From positions 1-11,169 of the forward strand of contig DATEAT010000077.1 in NCBI GenBank assembly GCA_035288225.1: a stretch of DNA of 11,169 nt, given 5' to 3'. Source of the DNA: RBG-16-64-43 sp035288225 (lineage in GTDB: Bacteria > Chloroflexota > Anaerolineae > Anaerolineales > RBG-16-64-43). A model generated the notes under the pieces. The model was given only the letters and a program-made list of their open reading frames with translations, did no database searches and was not told the origin of the DNA. Below are positions 1 through 7,055 of this stretch, one piece after another; position 1 is the stretch's first letter, and the number at the start of each line of letters is the position of its first letter. The position numbers and the translations under genes were made by a program.

Positions 1-267
1 TTTCAGGATTGGGCCCTGGTCTGGTATTTGCTGGTCCAGGCCGCCGTGATCACCGCATTGGGCGTGGCCTTCGGCGCGCTGGGCACCGTGGCGCTTGGGC
101 CGGTGCTGCACATCGCAGGTGCCGGTCTCACGATGAAACCCGAGTTCGATGTTCGCACAATTGCCATCGGCTTGACAGCCGTTGGGGCCGTGATGCTGAG
201 TGGGACGATCCTGCCCGCCCTGTGGGTTGGCCAGATGAATCTAGCGCGGCTGCTGCGTGTCGAATAG
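1..267 (+). CDS. FtsX/MacB-type ABC transporter permease, C-terminal fragment
   Basis: The frame is open from the first base and ends at TAG 265-267, giving 88 residues of the C-terminus of a longer protein. Two hydrophobic stretches are visible: one around WYLLVQAAVITALGVAFGAL and one around IAIGLTAVGAVMLSGTILPA. They are separated by a short polar segment. The protein ends in NLARLLRVE. A final membrane helix followed by a short Leu/Arg-rich tail is typical of FtsX-domain permeases (MacB/LolCE-like), which use ATP hydrolysis by a partner ATPase to move lipoproteins or other substrates, or to transmit force across the envelope. The partner ATPase would lie to the left, outside the window. 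The next gene, a lipoprotein, starts 21 bases after the stop and is probably co-transcribed. The family call rests on a short fragment; another polytopic permease is possible. Confidence 0.6.
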   Translation, partial: FQDWALVWYLLVQAAVITALGVAFGALGTVALGPVLHIAGAGLTMKPEFDVRTIAIGLTAVGAVMLSGTILPALWVGQMNLARLLRVE

Positions 268-277
268 TTGCCGCACG

Positions 278-282
278 AGGAG
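278..282 (+). promoter_or_regulatory. Ribosome binding site for the GTG start at 289
   Basis: AGGAG lies six bases before GTG 289. It decides the start in favour of 289 over the in-frame TTG at 268, which is immediately next to the previous stop and has no comparable site. Confidence 0.6.
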
Positions 283-288
283 AGTCCA

Positions 289-1107
289 GTGAACAAGTCG
301 CTTTTCATGCCTCTGGTGCTTGCCGCCGCCGTATCCTCCGCCTGTCTGCTCACCACCTTGTCGCAAGGCGGGTCTCCCTCCGGAACACGCGCGCCAGGGT
401 CGGGGGGAGAGACCGCGGTGCCCGGCGGTTTATTCGGCAGGTCGCCCACGCCCACATCTACGCTGGTTCCCTCCAAGCCGGTGAGCATTCGCGAAGGGCT
501 GGCCAGCCTGAACAGCTACGTGCTCACCATCGACATGACCTCCTCCGGCCCCTCCCCAGCGGACAGTTCTCACATCATCTATGAGATGCAATACTCCCAG
601 GATCTCGACGCGCGCATGGGGCACACCGTCGTCGAGGTGAGTACAAAGGAGGAGCCCGACCAGGACCCGATGGACAGCACCTCCTATCGCATCGGTAATG
701 ACGAATGCACGGGATCCAAGGAGGACTGGACCTTTACCCCGATGACGCCGGCGCAGCGTGAAATGGTCGATCTGGCGCAAGACATGCTGAACATTACCCC
801 GCTGATCGAAAACCCGACCTTCGTCGGGAGCGAGACCTTGAACGGGGTCTTAACCAACCATTTCACCTTCGCCCTGGCCGGGCTGGGAGTGAAGTCCGGC
901 GCCGAGGTGACCGCCAATGAAGGGGAGTACTGGCTGGCCCAGGATGGCTTGTACATCATGCGCTACCACCTGCTGGCGGAAACACGCAGCGGCCCGCAAG
1001 CCGAGGTGATGCGCCAAGAGGTGCGGGTGGAAATGACCTCGATCAACCAGCCGCTGACGATTGCCTTCAACGACTGGTGCCTTAAGGAGAAGGCTAAGGC
1101 CGAGTAG
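289..1107 (+). CDS. Predicted LolA/LppX-like lipoprotein
   Basis: This 272-residue protein starts at GTG and ends at TAG. The N-terminus has a Lys at position 3, a hydrophobic core (LFMPLVLAAAVSSAC) and Cys19, which could be lipidated, although SSAC is a weak lipobox. A Gly/Ser/Pro/Thr-rich tether runs to about residue 62. The remainder looks like an antiparallel-beta carrier fold: IREGLASLNSYVLTIDM near the start, repeated alternating strands, and ANEGEYWLAQDGLYIMRYHL near residues 205-224. This arrangement resembles LolA/LppX/LprG-type proteins, which bind lipids on the outer face of the membrane. Cys at about 140 and a late Cys in FNDWC could form a disulfide. Its position just behind an FtsX-like permease suggests a substrate-handling or accessory subunit of that transporter. 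The fold assignment is inference from pattern, not a firm family match. Confidence 0.6.
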   Translation: MNKSLFMPLVLAAAVSSACLLTTLSQGGSPSGTRAPGSGGETAVPGGLFGRSPTPTSTLVPSKPVSIREGLASLNSYVLTIDMTSSGPSPADSSHIIYEMQYSQDLDARMGHTVVEVSTKEEPDQDPMDSTSYRIGNDECTGSKEDWTFTPMTPAQREMVDLAQDMLNITPLIENPTFVGSETLNGVLTNHFTFALAGLGVKSGAEVTANEGEYWLAQDGLYIMRYHLLAETRSGPQAEVMRQEVRVEMTSINQPLTIAFNDWCLKEKAKAE

Positions 1108-1144
1108 GGGCGGTTCTCCAATGGTTGTTCGACCCAGAAGCGAA

Positions 1145-1185
1145 GGGGCTGCCCCAGAAGAGATCAGGGCAGCCCCGCTCTTTTT
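1145..1185 (+). terminator. Intrinsic terminator after the LppX-like lipoprotein gene
   Basis: A perfect 10-bp stem is formed by GGGGCTGCCC (1145-1154) and GGGCAGCCCC (1167-1176) around a 12-base loop. It is followed by GCTC and five T residues. It lies 37 bases after the stop at 1107 and closes the first transcription unit. Confidence 0.85.
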
Positions 1186-1312
1186 CCACGATGCAGCCCC
1201 TGATCGAGGCAATCGAGCCCCGCTCGCAAAAACGCCACACGCCCCGGCCCCTTCCAGCGACGATTGCCATCTGCCCAGCGGCGGAAAGCAGCGCCTTGGA
1301 AGACCCTCCCAA

Positions 1313-1338
1313 TTTGGACAAAAATGGGTTAATATGAT
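1313..1338 (+). promoter_or_regulatory. AT-rich promoter-like segment upstream of the YceI gene
   Basis: This is the only AT-rich patch in the 177 bases between the terminator and the YceI gene. It contains TATGAT (1333-1338), a 5/6 match to the -10 consensus, 25 bases before the start codon. TTGGAC (1314-1319) resembles a -35 box but sits only 13 bases away, which is too short. The exact boxes are therefore uncertain. Bases 1186-1312 hold nothing else I can identify. Confidence 0.35.
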
Positions 1339-1350
1339 TATCCACCCAAT

Positions 1351-1357
1351 AAGGAGG
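1351..1357 (+). promoter_or_regulatory. Strong ribosome binding site for the YceI gene
   Basis: AAGGAGG lies five bases before GTG 1363 and is a near-perfect complement to the 16S anti-Shine-Dalgarno sequence. It fixes the GTG start. Confidence 0.75.
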
Positions 1358-1362
1358 GTTCT

Positions 1363-2091
1363 GTGTACCACACCACTCGTCAAATCACTCTTGCCGCGGC
1401 CGTTTTTGCGCTGATTCTGACTGCCTGCAGCCCCTCAGCACCGGCCACACCCGTACCCACGCAATCCATCGAAGCTCTTCCCGCCAGCACGATTGCGCCA
1501 CCTGTCAGCGAGGCGTCTCCCGCGACAACCGACCCCGGCAGCGGGAGCTCGGGCCTCGTGTTGTTCGTCATCCAGCCCGAAGCCTCACAGGCGCAATTTA
1601 AGATCGATGAGGTTCTTGCCGGATCCCCGAATACGGTTATCGGCACAACCGCCAAAGTCGCCGGCGAAATCCGCCTCGACCCGGCCCATCCGGATGCCTC
1701 GCAGGTTGGGCCGATCACGGTCGAGACTGGAACGCTGGTCACCGATAATCCCTTTCGAAATCGCGCCATCAGCAGCTTCATACTCAATAGCGGCAAATAC
1801 CCGCTGGCGACCTTTACCCCGACCGCGCTGGCGGGCATGCCCGCCTCGGTGGCAGTGGGGGAGACTTTCAAGTTCACCCTCACCGGCGATCTGACCCTGC
1901 GCGACATCACCAAGCCGGTGACCTTTGAAGTCACCGTCACGGCCGAGGCCGCGGATCGCATCAGCGGAAAGGCCACGGCCACGGTGCAGCGCGCCGACTT
2001 CGGGCTGACCATCCCCTCCGTGCCCCAGGTGGCGGGGGTCTCGGAGGACGTACTTCTCCAATTCGACTTCACAGCCGTGCGCAGCGGCTAG
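1363..2091 (+). CDS. YceI-family lipoprotein
   Basis: This 242-residue protein starts at GTG and ends at TAG. It has a clear lipoprotein signal: basic N-terminus, hydrophobic core, then LTAC with Cys22. A Pro/Ala/Thr/Ser-rich tether follows to about residue 65. Residues 70-240 match the YceI beta-barrel (lipocalin-like) domain in order: a phenylalanine-bearing first strand (SQAQFKIDEVL), a strand pair around IRLDPAHPDASQVGPITVET, NPFRNRAISSFILNSGKYPLA, FKFTLTGDLTLRDITKPVTF, and the closing VQRADFGLTIPS. The order and spacing are canonical. YceI proteins bind long amphiphilic molecules such as polyprenyl chains in the barrel; the ligand here cannot be told from sequence. The gene has its own ribosome binding site and is flanked by terminators on both sides, so it is probably expressed alone. 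The tether implies anchoring to the outer face of the membrane instead of a free periplasmic form. Confidence 0.9.
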   Translation: MYHTTRQITLAAAVFALILTACSPSAPATPVPTQSIEALPASTIAPPVSEASPATTDPGSGSSGLVLFVIQPEASQAQFKIDEVLAGSPNTVIGTTAKVAGEIRLDPAHPDASQVGPITVETGTLVTDNPFRNRAISSFILNSGKYPLATFTPTALAGMPASVAVGETFKFTLTGDLTLRDITKPVTFEVTVTAEAADRISGKATATVQRADFGLTIPSVPQVAGVSEDVLLQFDFTAVRSG

Positions 2092-2131
2092 CGACCTCAC
2101 ATCGGTCCACACGACAAGCGAGGGGTCAACA

Positions 2132-2161
2132 AACCGGGGTGCCTGCCAAGGCACCCCGGTT
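2132..2161. terminator. Probable bidirectional terminator between convergent genes
   Basis: A perfect 12-bp inverted repeat is formed by AACCGGGGTGCC (2132-2143) and GGCACCCCGGTT (2150-2161) around a six-base loop TGCCAA. The flanks are moderately T-rich in both reading directions (TTATGTTATC to the right; TTGTTGACC when read leftwards). It sits 40 bases after the YceI stop and about 90 bases after the stress-protein stop on the other strand, as expected for a shared terminator. The remaining bases 2162-2249 show nothing else. Confidence 0.8.
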
Positions 2162-2249
2162 ATGTTATCGGGCATTGTGCGCGCTGCGGCCCAGATTTGG
2201 GAATCGAAGTCAGGGCCAGCCGGCGCTGAGCGGCGGACTGCCGCGAGAG

Positions 2250-3152
2250 TCAATTGTGTATCGGCACGAGCATGACCGGCACGGAGGTGCGGCTGGAGAC
2301 TTTGGGGGGCACGCTGCCTGCCCAAAAGGCCCGAGTACCGTGAGTCCCGTGCACCGCCATGACGATCATCCCGGCCTGCGTGCGCTCGGCGGCTCGGATG
2401 ATTTCGGTCGCGGGGTCGCCGCGCGCCACTTCCGTTGTGACCGTGAGAGAGGTGGGCTCGAGGGATCGGGCGTGTCCAAGGAGCACGGTCTCTGCGGCGG
2501 CCTGGTCCAGATCGAGCGCCGCGCGCATCGCACCGGGAAGCATGCGGGCCGTCGCGACCTGTTCCCCGGACAATGTCGCCGTGGTCGGCACAACGGTCAT
2601 CAGGTGCAGTGACGCACCGCATGCGCGGGCCAACTCGGCCGCAATCGGCAGGGCGCGTGAGTGCTCGGGGTCCGTGTCGAGCGGAACGAGAATGGTTGAG
2701 CACAGGAGATTCTCGCCCGGGCTGGGCGCTTCCGGTTGGACGAGCAACACCGGCGTTGCCCCCGCGGCGACGACATCTTGGGCGATTGAGCCGAAGAGCA
2801 ATTCGCGCGGCCCGGGGCGGCCGTGGGTGCACATCACGATCAGGTCGGGTGCGAACTCATGCGTGTGCTCGACGATGCTGCGCGCCACATCGGTGACGGC
2901 CGCGGTGTGTACATGGGTTTGCACCTTCACCTGGCCGGGCAGCGACTCGCGCGCCACGCGTTCGAGGTAAGCGGCCGCTTCGGGGACGGTTGTCAGGTGC
3001 CGCTCGTGGTGTATCTGCTGCGGCGGGTCCTTCTCGATGACGTGCACCAAGGTCAGCGAGGACCCGAGCTTCGAGGCGAGGGTGGCCGCCACGGGCAAGG
3101 CGGCCGCCGCCAGGCGCGACCCATCCAGGGGGACCAGGATATGCTGGAACAT
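2250..3152 (-). CDS. Universal stress protein with two UspA domains
   Basis: This 300-residue protein has two tandem UspA domains. Domain 1 (about 1-141) begins MFQHILVPLDGS, has the VHVIE strand and ends TPVLLVQP. Domain 2 (about 152-298) begins STILVPLDTD and ends VPVMLVPIHN. Each carries the second half of the nucleotide-binding motif G-2x-G-9x-G-S: HGRPGPRELLFGS at 110-122 and HGTHGTRAFWAGS at 268-280. The first glycine of the motif is Cys in domain 1 and Ala in domain 2, so ATP binding is likely but not certain. Such cytoplasmic proteins bind ATP or AMP and modulate survival under stress, often by acting on a partner. The gene starts five bases after the mntH stop codon and should be translated from the same message, which suggests regulation of, or co-response with, the metal transporter. 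The start is ATG 3150-3152, with a good Shine-Dalgarno sequence. Confidence 0.93.
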   Translation of the reverse strand: MFQHILVPLDGSRLAAAALPVAATLASKLGSSLTLVHVIEKDPPQQIHHERHLTTVPEAAAYLERVARESLPGQVKVQTHVHTAAVTDVARSIVEHTHEFAPDLIVMCTHGRPGPRELLFGSIAQDVVAAGATPVLLVQPEAPSPGENLLCSTILVPLDTDPEHSRALPIAAELARACGASLHLMTVVPTTATLSGEQVATARMLPGAMRAALDLDQAAAETVLLGHARSLEPTSLTVTTEVARGDPATEIIRAAERTQAGMIVMAVHGTHGTRAFWAGSVPPKVSSRTSVPVMLVPIHN

Positions 3153-3156
3153 CGCC

Positions 3157-3164
3157 TCACCTCC
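3157..3164 (-). promoter_or_regulatory. Ribosome binding site overlapping the mntH stop codon
   Basis: Read on the minus strand, GGAGGTGA lies four bases before the ATG of the stress-protein gene. Its last three bases are the TGA stop of mntH. This geometry favours translational coupling of the two genes. Confidence 0.7.
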
Positions 3165-4476
3165 CCCACAACGTCTGATATATCAAGAACGCGTTGAGCG
3201 CGACGATGAGGGCCGCGGCCGCCGAGGCTGCGGCCGTCGTCAGGCGGCCGTTGACCAGCGGGCCCATGATCTGCTTGTTGCGGGTGAACTGGACGAGCGG
3301 GATAACGGCAAACGGGAGCCCGAAGCTCAACATCACCTGGCTGATCACCAGCGTGCGCGTGGGGTCGAGCCCGATGGCGATGACGATGAGCGATGGCAGC
3401 ATCGTCACCAGGCGCCGCAGCCAGGGCGGTATGTGGCGGTGCAGAAAGCCCTGCATGATCACCTGCCCGGCCATGGTTCCCACCGAAGCCGACGACAGCC
3501 CGGCCGCCAGAAGCGAAATCCCGAAGACCCAGCTCGCGGCCGACCCGAGCAGCGGCTCGAGTGTGCGATAGGCCTCCTCGATGGAGGCGACGTGCGTTAA
3601 CCCCTTATCGAAGAAGGTGGAGGCGGCCATGATCAGCATCGCGATGTTGATCAGCCCCGCCAAGCCCATCGCCAGCAGGACGTCGACAATCTCGTAGCGC
3701 AGCAAACGGCGCTGCTCGGGCGCGTTCCGCGCAACGATGCGGCCTTGCATCAACGATGAGTGCAGGTAAATCGCATGCGGCATGACCGTCGCCCCGAGAA
3801 TCCCGCAGGCCAATAGCACGCTCTCCGTGCCTTGGAATTGGGGCAAAACGGCATGCTTGAGCACCAGCCCCCACGCCGGTTTGTCGAGGACGGTTTCAAT
3901 GAGATAACTCACCGCAACCACGCCCACCAGAACGGAGATCACGGCCTCGATCGGGCGGAAGCCATAGTGCTCCAGGCTGAGGATGATGAAGGTGGCCGCG
4001 GCTGTGAACAATCCCGCCAGCCACAGGGGAATGCCGAAGAGCAAGTTGAACCCGATTGCCGCGCCCAGGAACTCGGCCAGGTCGGTGGCCATGGCCACGA
4101 TTTCCATGATGGTCCACATCACGAGGACCAGCCAGCGCGGATACCTCTCGCGGCAGTGTTCTGCCAGGTTGGTGCCGGTGGCGATCCCAAGCTTGGCCGA
4201 GAGGGTTTGGATGAGCATCGCCAGCAAATTCGAGGCGACCACGACCCACAGCAGCAGGTAGCCGAAGCGCGCGCCCGCCTGAATGTTGGTCGCGTAATTG
4301 CCGGGGTCCATGTAGGCAACGCTGGCCACGAAGGCGGGGCCGAGGAACGGCATCAGGCGTGCGAGGCGTCCCTTGCCGGAGGAGCCGGAGAGGATATCGG
4401 TGGCTGCCTGGCGCGTGCCGCGATCACCGGCCAGGCTGCTGCGGTCAGCGTGACTCTTATCCCGGGGCATGATCAC
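3157..4476 (-). CDS. mntH: NRAMP-family divalent metal (Mn2+/Fe2+) transporter
   Basis: This 439-residue polytopic membrane protein has about 11 predicted helices. It carries the NRAMP signatures: DPGN at residues 57-60 in the first helix, where Asp and Asn bind metal, and ATVMPH at 229-234 in the broken sixth helix, where Ala and Met complete the metal site and the His is part of the proton path. The acidic pair Asp132/Glu135 (MATDLAEF) on helix 3, used for proton coupling, is also present. A soft-metal Met in helix 6 is the family feature that favours Mn2+/Fe2+ over Ca2+/Mg2+. The hydrophilic N-terminal tail of about 40 residues is longer than usual. The start is uncertain: GTG 4476 or ATG 4470, both downstream of AGGG; the difference is two residues. 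It is followed directly by a universal stress protein gene. No MntR/Fur operator could be identified by eye. Confidence 0.95.
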   Translation of the reverse strand: MIMPRDKSHADRSSLAGDRGTRQAATDILSGSSGKGRLARLMPFLGPAFVASVAYMDPGNYATNIQAGARFGYLLLWVVVASNLLAMLIQTLSAKLGIATGTNLAEHCRERYPRWLVLVMWTIMEIVAMATDLAEFLGAAIGFNLLFGIPLWLAGLFTAAATFIILSLEHYGFRPIEAVISVLVGVVAVSYLIETVLDKPAWGLVLKHAVLPQFQGTESVLLACGILGATVMPHAIYLHSSLMQGRIVARNAPEQRRLLRYEIVDVLLAMGLAGLINIAMLIMAASTFFDKGLTHVASIEEAYRTLEPLLGSAASWVFGISLLAAGLSSASVGTMAGQVIMQGFLHRHIPPWLRRLVTMLPSLIVIAIGLDPTRTLVISQVMLSFGLPFAVIPLVQFTRNKQIMGPLVNGRLTTAAASAAAALIVALNAFLIYQTLWGR

Positions 4477-4520
4477 TCAACCCTGTCACGTGCAGCACGG
4501 GATTTCGGATGAGTTTACCA

Positions 4521-4538
4521 CCGAGCCCTCGCGCTCGG
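4521..4538 (-). terminator. Small hairpin between the MprF-like gene and mntH
   Basis: CCGAGC (4521-4526) pairs with GCTCGG (4533-4538) around a six-base loop. It is the only clear inverted repeat in the 88-base gap after the MprF-like gene. There is no T tract, so termination would be weak. It may equally be a leader structure for mntH. Confidence 0.3.
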
Positions 4539-4564
4539 ATTGAGCGCAGGCCACCCGGCCGTTT

Positions 4565-6307
4565 TCACTCTGGGCGAGAGAGGCGAACGGGCATGGCCAG
4601 CCGCTGGGCCGCGCGGAAGAGGGCGCCGCCTCCGGTTTCGGCGCGGACGAGCGCAGCCAGGACGGCGGGCAGCGCCGCGGTGCCCGGGTAGATCAGGTAA
4701 CGCGGCGACCAAACGGGGTGAAACTTCTCCTTGAACGCGTGCAATCCCTTGAAGTTGTAGAACTGATTGAGGTGATCGTAGATGAAGTGCAGCGCTCTCT
4801 CGAGCGCCGGGTCGCTGGGCATCTCACCGATGCCGGCCAGCCCGGAGAGCCCAAGGTTGAGGCGAGGGTAACCCTGATCGCGGGCCCAGTGGATCAGCGT
4901 GACCAGCAGCATCTCCATTGTGCCGGGCTCGGCATCCATCCGCCGGCGCATCAGGTCGATGGCCAGTTCGAGTTCCTGGTACTCGGGGGCCGCGCTGACG
5001 AAGGCGGTGACGCGTCCGCGCGGATCGCGGATCGTGGCGACAATACTCTCGCGGATGTAATCGTCGTCGAAGCGCCCAACGGCGAATCCCATTTCGCTCG
5101 AATGACGCGCCGACAGCCAGGCATCGCTGATCTCGTGCAGCTCTGCAAGCAGGGGGGCGGCAATCGGCGGTGTGTTGACCGTGGCGGTGTGCTGCAAGCG
5201 CTGCATGCGATTGATCTGTGTGCGCAGCGGCTTGTTGGCATTTCCCTCCAGACGGAAGGGGTCGACCTCCACAATGGCCTCGTGGCCGATGCACACGGCC
5301 TCCAGCCCGCTGCGCGCATACAGCGGAAGGAAATCTGGCAGGGTCTGGTAGAAGGCGGGGAGCCATCCATTGCGGGAGGCAACGTCGCAGAACCGGCGGA
5401 TGGCCTGCTCGGCTTGGGCCGGTGGGCCAACGGGATCGCCGAGCGCGAGGGCCACGCCCCGCCGCGGTACGTAGGCCACGAGCCAGTCCGCAGCAAACAG
5501 GTAGGACTTATCGTCGAGGAGGGTGAAGCGTGCGAGCGAGGTGCGCCCATGGGCCGCGACAATCCGGCGGGCGTGCTCGCGCTCCGCGGACGTGGCTGGG
5601 GCCCGCACCAGGACGGGTTGAACGAGCATAAGCAGCGCGTAGCCGATGGTCACGGCACCGACAATGTAGATCGAATCGGCGAAGTACCGCCCCAAGCTGG
5701 AGATGGGCTCGAGGCCGGGGTCGTAGAACTGGGTGAACATGACTAGGGTCTGCTCGATCGCCAGCGGCAAGCTGAAACGGGTGCGGAACGCGTGCTCCAT
5801 CAGGTAGAAGCCGGCCGAACCATAGACGAGGGTGAATAGCACGGCAATGGCCAGGACCTGCAGGCCGCGGCGTCCCGAGGGAGCATCGGACCGGGCGTGA
5901 AAGAGGCGACGCAACGCAAGCAGCACGGCCATCGACAGCAGCCCGATTCCTGCTTCTTCGTAATCCAGACCCTTGAGGAGATGGCTGACCACGGAAACGC
6001 CGAGAAGGATCACCGCGAAGAACCAGGACACACGCTTGCGTCGCCACAGTTGGGTGGCCAAGAGCAGCAGCGCAAACCCGGCCAGGGTGGAGGTGAGCCG
6101 CCCGCCGTGACGGACCTGCAGCGGCGAGAGTTGTTCGAGGAGAATGAGGCGCTGAGCGAACGGTTGCGTGACGGATGAAAGCAGGTTGACGACCGCCATG
6201 GCCGCCACCAGGAGTGCACTCAGGCGGACGCTCCACTTTTCGAGGCGAGGCGAGAGCCAAGGCCGTGCGGGCGAACGTGCTTGGTCGATCTCGATTTCGG
6301 GGTTCAT
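4565..6307 (-). CDS. MprF-type aminoacyl-phosphatidylglycerol synthase (DUF2156) with short membrane region
   Basis: This 580-residue protein is counted from ATG 6307; a TTG at 6334 would add nine residues, and neither start has a strong Shine-Dalgarno sequence. The N-terminal part has about six membrane helices (roughly 28-47, 73-88, 93-111, 119-133, 149-169, 212-234). The cytoplasmic part from about 245 matches the C-terminal synthase domain of MprF: KSYLFAADWLVAY, a GDPVG turn, EMGFAVGRFDDDYI at 405-418, AIDLMRRRM at 449-457, and YNFKGLHAFKEKFHPVW with PRYLIYPG at 517-542. This domain transfers an amino acid, usually Lys or Ala from aminoacyl-tRNA, onto phosphatidylglycerol, lowering the negative charge of the membrane. 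Full MprF has about 14 helices, the first group forming the lipid flippase; that flippase block is absent here, and no LysRS domain is fused as in mycobacterial LysX. Donor amino acid and acceptor lipid are unknown. Confidence 0.85.
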   Translation of the reverse strand: MNPEIEIDQARSPARPWLSPRLEKWSVRLSALLVAAMAVVNLLSSVTQPFAQRLILLEQLSPLQVRHGGRLTSTLAGFALLLLATQLWRRKRVSWFFAVILLGVSVVSHLLKGLDYEEAGIGLLSMAVLLALRRLFHARSDAPSGRRGLQVLAIAVLFTLVYGSAGFYLMEHAFRTRFSLPLAIEQTLVMFTQFYDPGLEPISSLGRYFADSIYIVGAVTIGYALLMLVQPVLVRAPATSAEREHARRIVAAHGRTSLARFTLLDDKSYLFAADWLVAYVPRRGVALALGDPVGPPAQAEQAIRRFCDVASRNGWLPAFYQTLPDFLPLYARSGLEAVCIGHEAIVEVDPFRLEGNANKPLRTQINRMQRLQHTATVNTPPIAAPLLAELHEISDAWLSARHSSEMGFAVGRFDDDYIRESIVATIRDPRGRVTAFVSAAPEYQELELAIDLMRRRMDAEPGTMEMLLVTLIHWARDQGYPRLNLGLSGLAGIGEMPSDPALERALHFIYDHLNQFYNFKGLHAFKEKFHPVWSPRYLIYPGTAALPAVLAALVRAETGGGALFRAAQRLAMPVRLSRPE

Positions 6308-6512
6308 AGTCGGTCGTCTCGGAGTGCCAACCAAGTCTGCGTGGGTGAAACGCGCGGCGTCGGGCGGGCGCGTGTGGAGACGCGACTCGAAGCGGGCCCG
6401 CCGTCACGGACCCGGGCTTCGACCGCGGGCGGCCGCCCGGTGATGGACGAAAAGTGATGTCTCATCGTGCGCGCACACCTCTCGCTAACGGTCCAGAAGG
6501 AGTGGTGAGGGG

Positions 6513-7055
6513 TCATGGGCGTTGGGATTTGGCCAGCGCGAGGATCTTCTTCAGGTCGAGCTCACCCGCCTGGCCCCATCCCTTCTCGCCGCGCGCGACC
6601 TGGGGACGAAAGGCCTGGTAAAGATCGAACGCAATCGGCTCCATTTTCCGCGGCGCGTACGCCTGAGCCAGCGTCTGCATCGCCTTGCGCACCTCGGGCA
6701 GCGCCTCGCCGAATTTCCCCTCCAGGTAGCGCGTCACGGATTCGGGATCGATCGGTTTATCGAGCACCACCGCACGCAACCCAGCCGGCGTGTCCTTGAC
6801 GGGGATTGGCCGCCCGCACAGTTCCACCCAGCGATCCTCGCCGAGACCGGTCTTGGGCTTTGGTTTGCCGCCCGGCCCGGGCTCAGGTGCTTTGTATATG
6901 CCCAGCGAGCGTCCTTTGGATTGCGCGTTGAGCCCGGCCAGCGCCTTGCCGAGGGTCAGCGCGGTCTCCCATTCATACCCAATGCGTTCAGCCACAACCG
7001 CGGCCCACAACGTGAGCACCGGTGCGCGGTTGACCTTGACGGTTTGGATTGCCAT
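6513..7055 (-). CDS. Conserved hypothetical protein, about 180 residues
   Basis: I do not recognise a named function. The protein has no signal peptide and only weak hydrophobicity, so it is probably cytoplasmic. The N-terminal third (VNRAPVLTLWAAVVAERIGY, then TALTLGKALAGLNAQSKGRS) reads as a well-ordered helical domain. A Gly/Pro/Lys-rich linker follows at 58-72 (PEPGPGGKPKPKTG). Next is a small mixed alpha/beta part with CGRPIPV, and the C-terminus ends in GEKGWGQAGELDLKKILALA. The basic linker and helical head would fit nucleic-acid or ribosome association, but that is speculation. The start is ATG 7053-7055, with GAGAGG eight bases before it. It lies about 200 bases upstream of the MprF-like gene on the same strand, a gap wide enough for a separate promoter, so operon membership is doubtful. 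Codon use looks normal for the window, which supports a real gene. Confidence 0.7.
   Translation of the reverse strand: MAIQTVKVNRAPVLTLWAAVVAERIGYEWETALTLGKALAGLNAQSKGRSLGIYKAPEPGPGGKPKPKTGLGEDRWVELCGRPIPVKDTPAGLRAVVLDKPIDPESVTRYLEGKFGEALPEVRKAMQTLAQAYAPRKMEPIAFDLYQAFRPQVARGEKGWGQAGELDLKKILALAKSQRP

Noticed and set aside
1585..2832. Minus-strand open frame of 415 codons
   Set aside because: It overlaps the YceI gene in antisense and the stress-protein gene in another frame; the translation is Arg/Gly/Ala-rich with no motif.
3832..4512. Plus-strand frame of 226 codons opposite mntH
   Set aside because: It is antisense to a clear NRAMP gene; the translation is Glu/Gly/His-rich and without order.
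4718..5746. Long plus-strand open frame of 342 codons
   Set aside because: It is antisense to the MprF-like gene, a common effect of GC-rich codon use. The translation has no domain signature.
6308..6512. Small open frame on the minus strand upstream of the MprF-like gene
   Set aside because: No ribosome binding site, and an Arg/Ser/Thr-rich translation. More likely a leader or promoter region, though I could not place promoter boxes.
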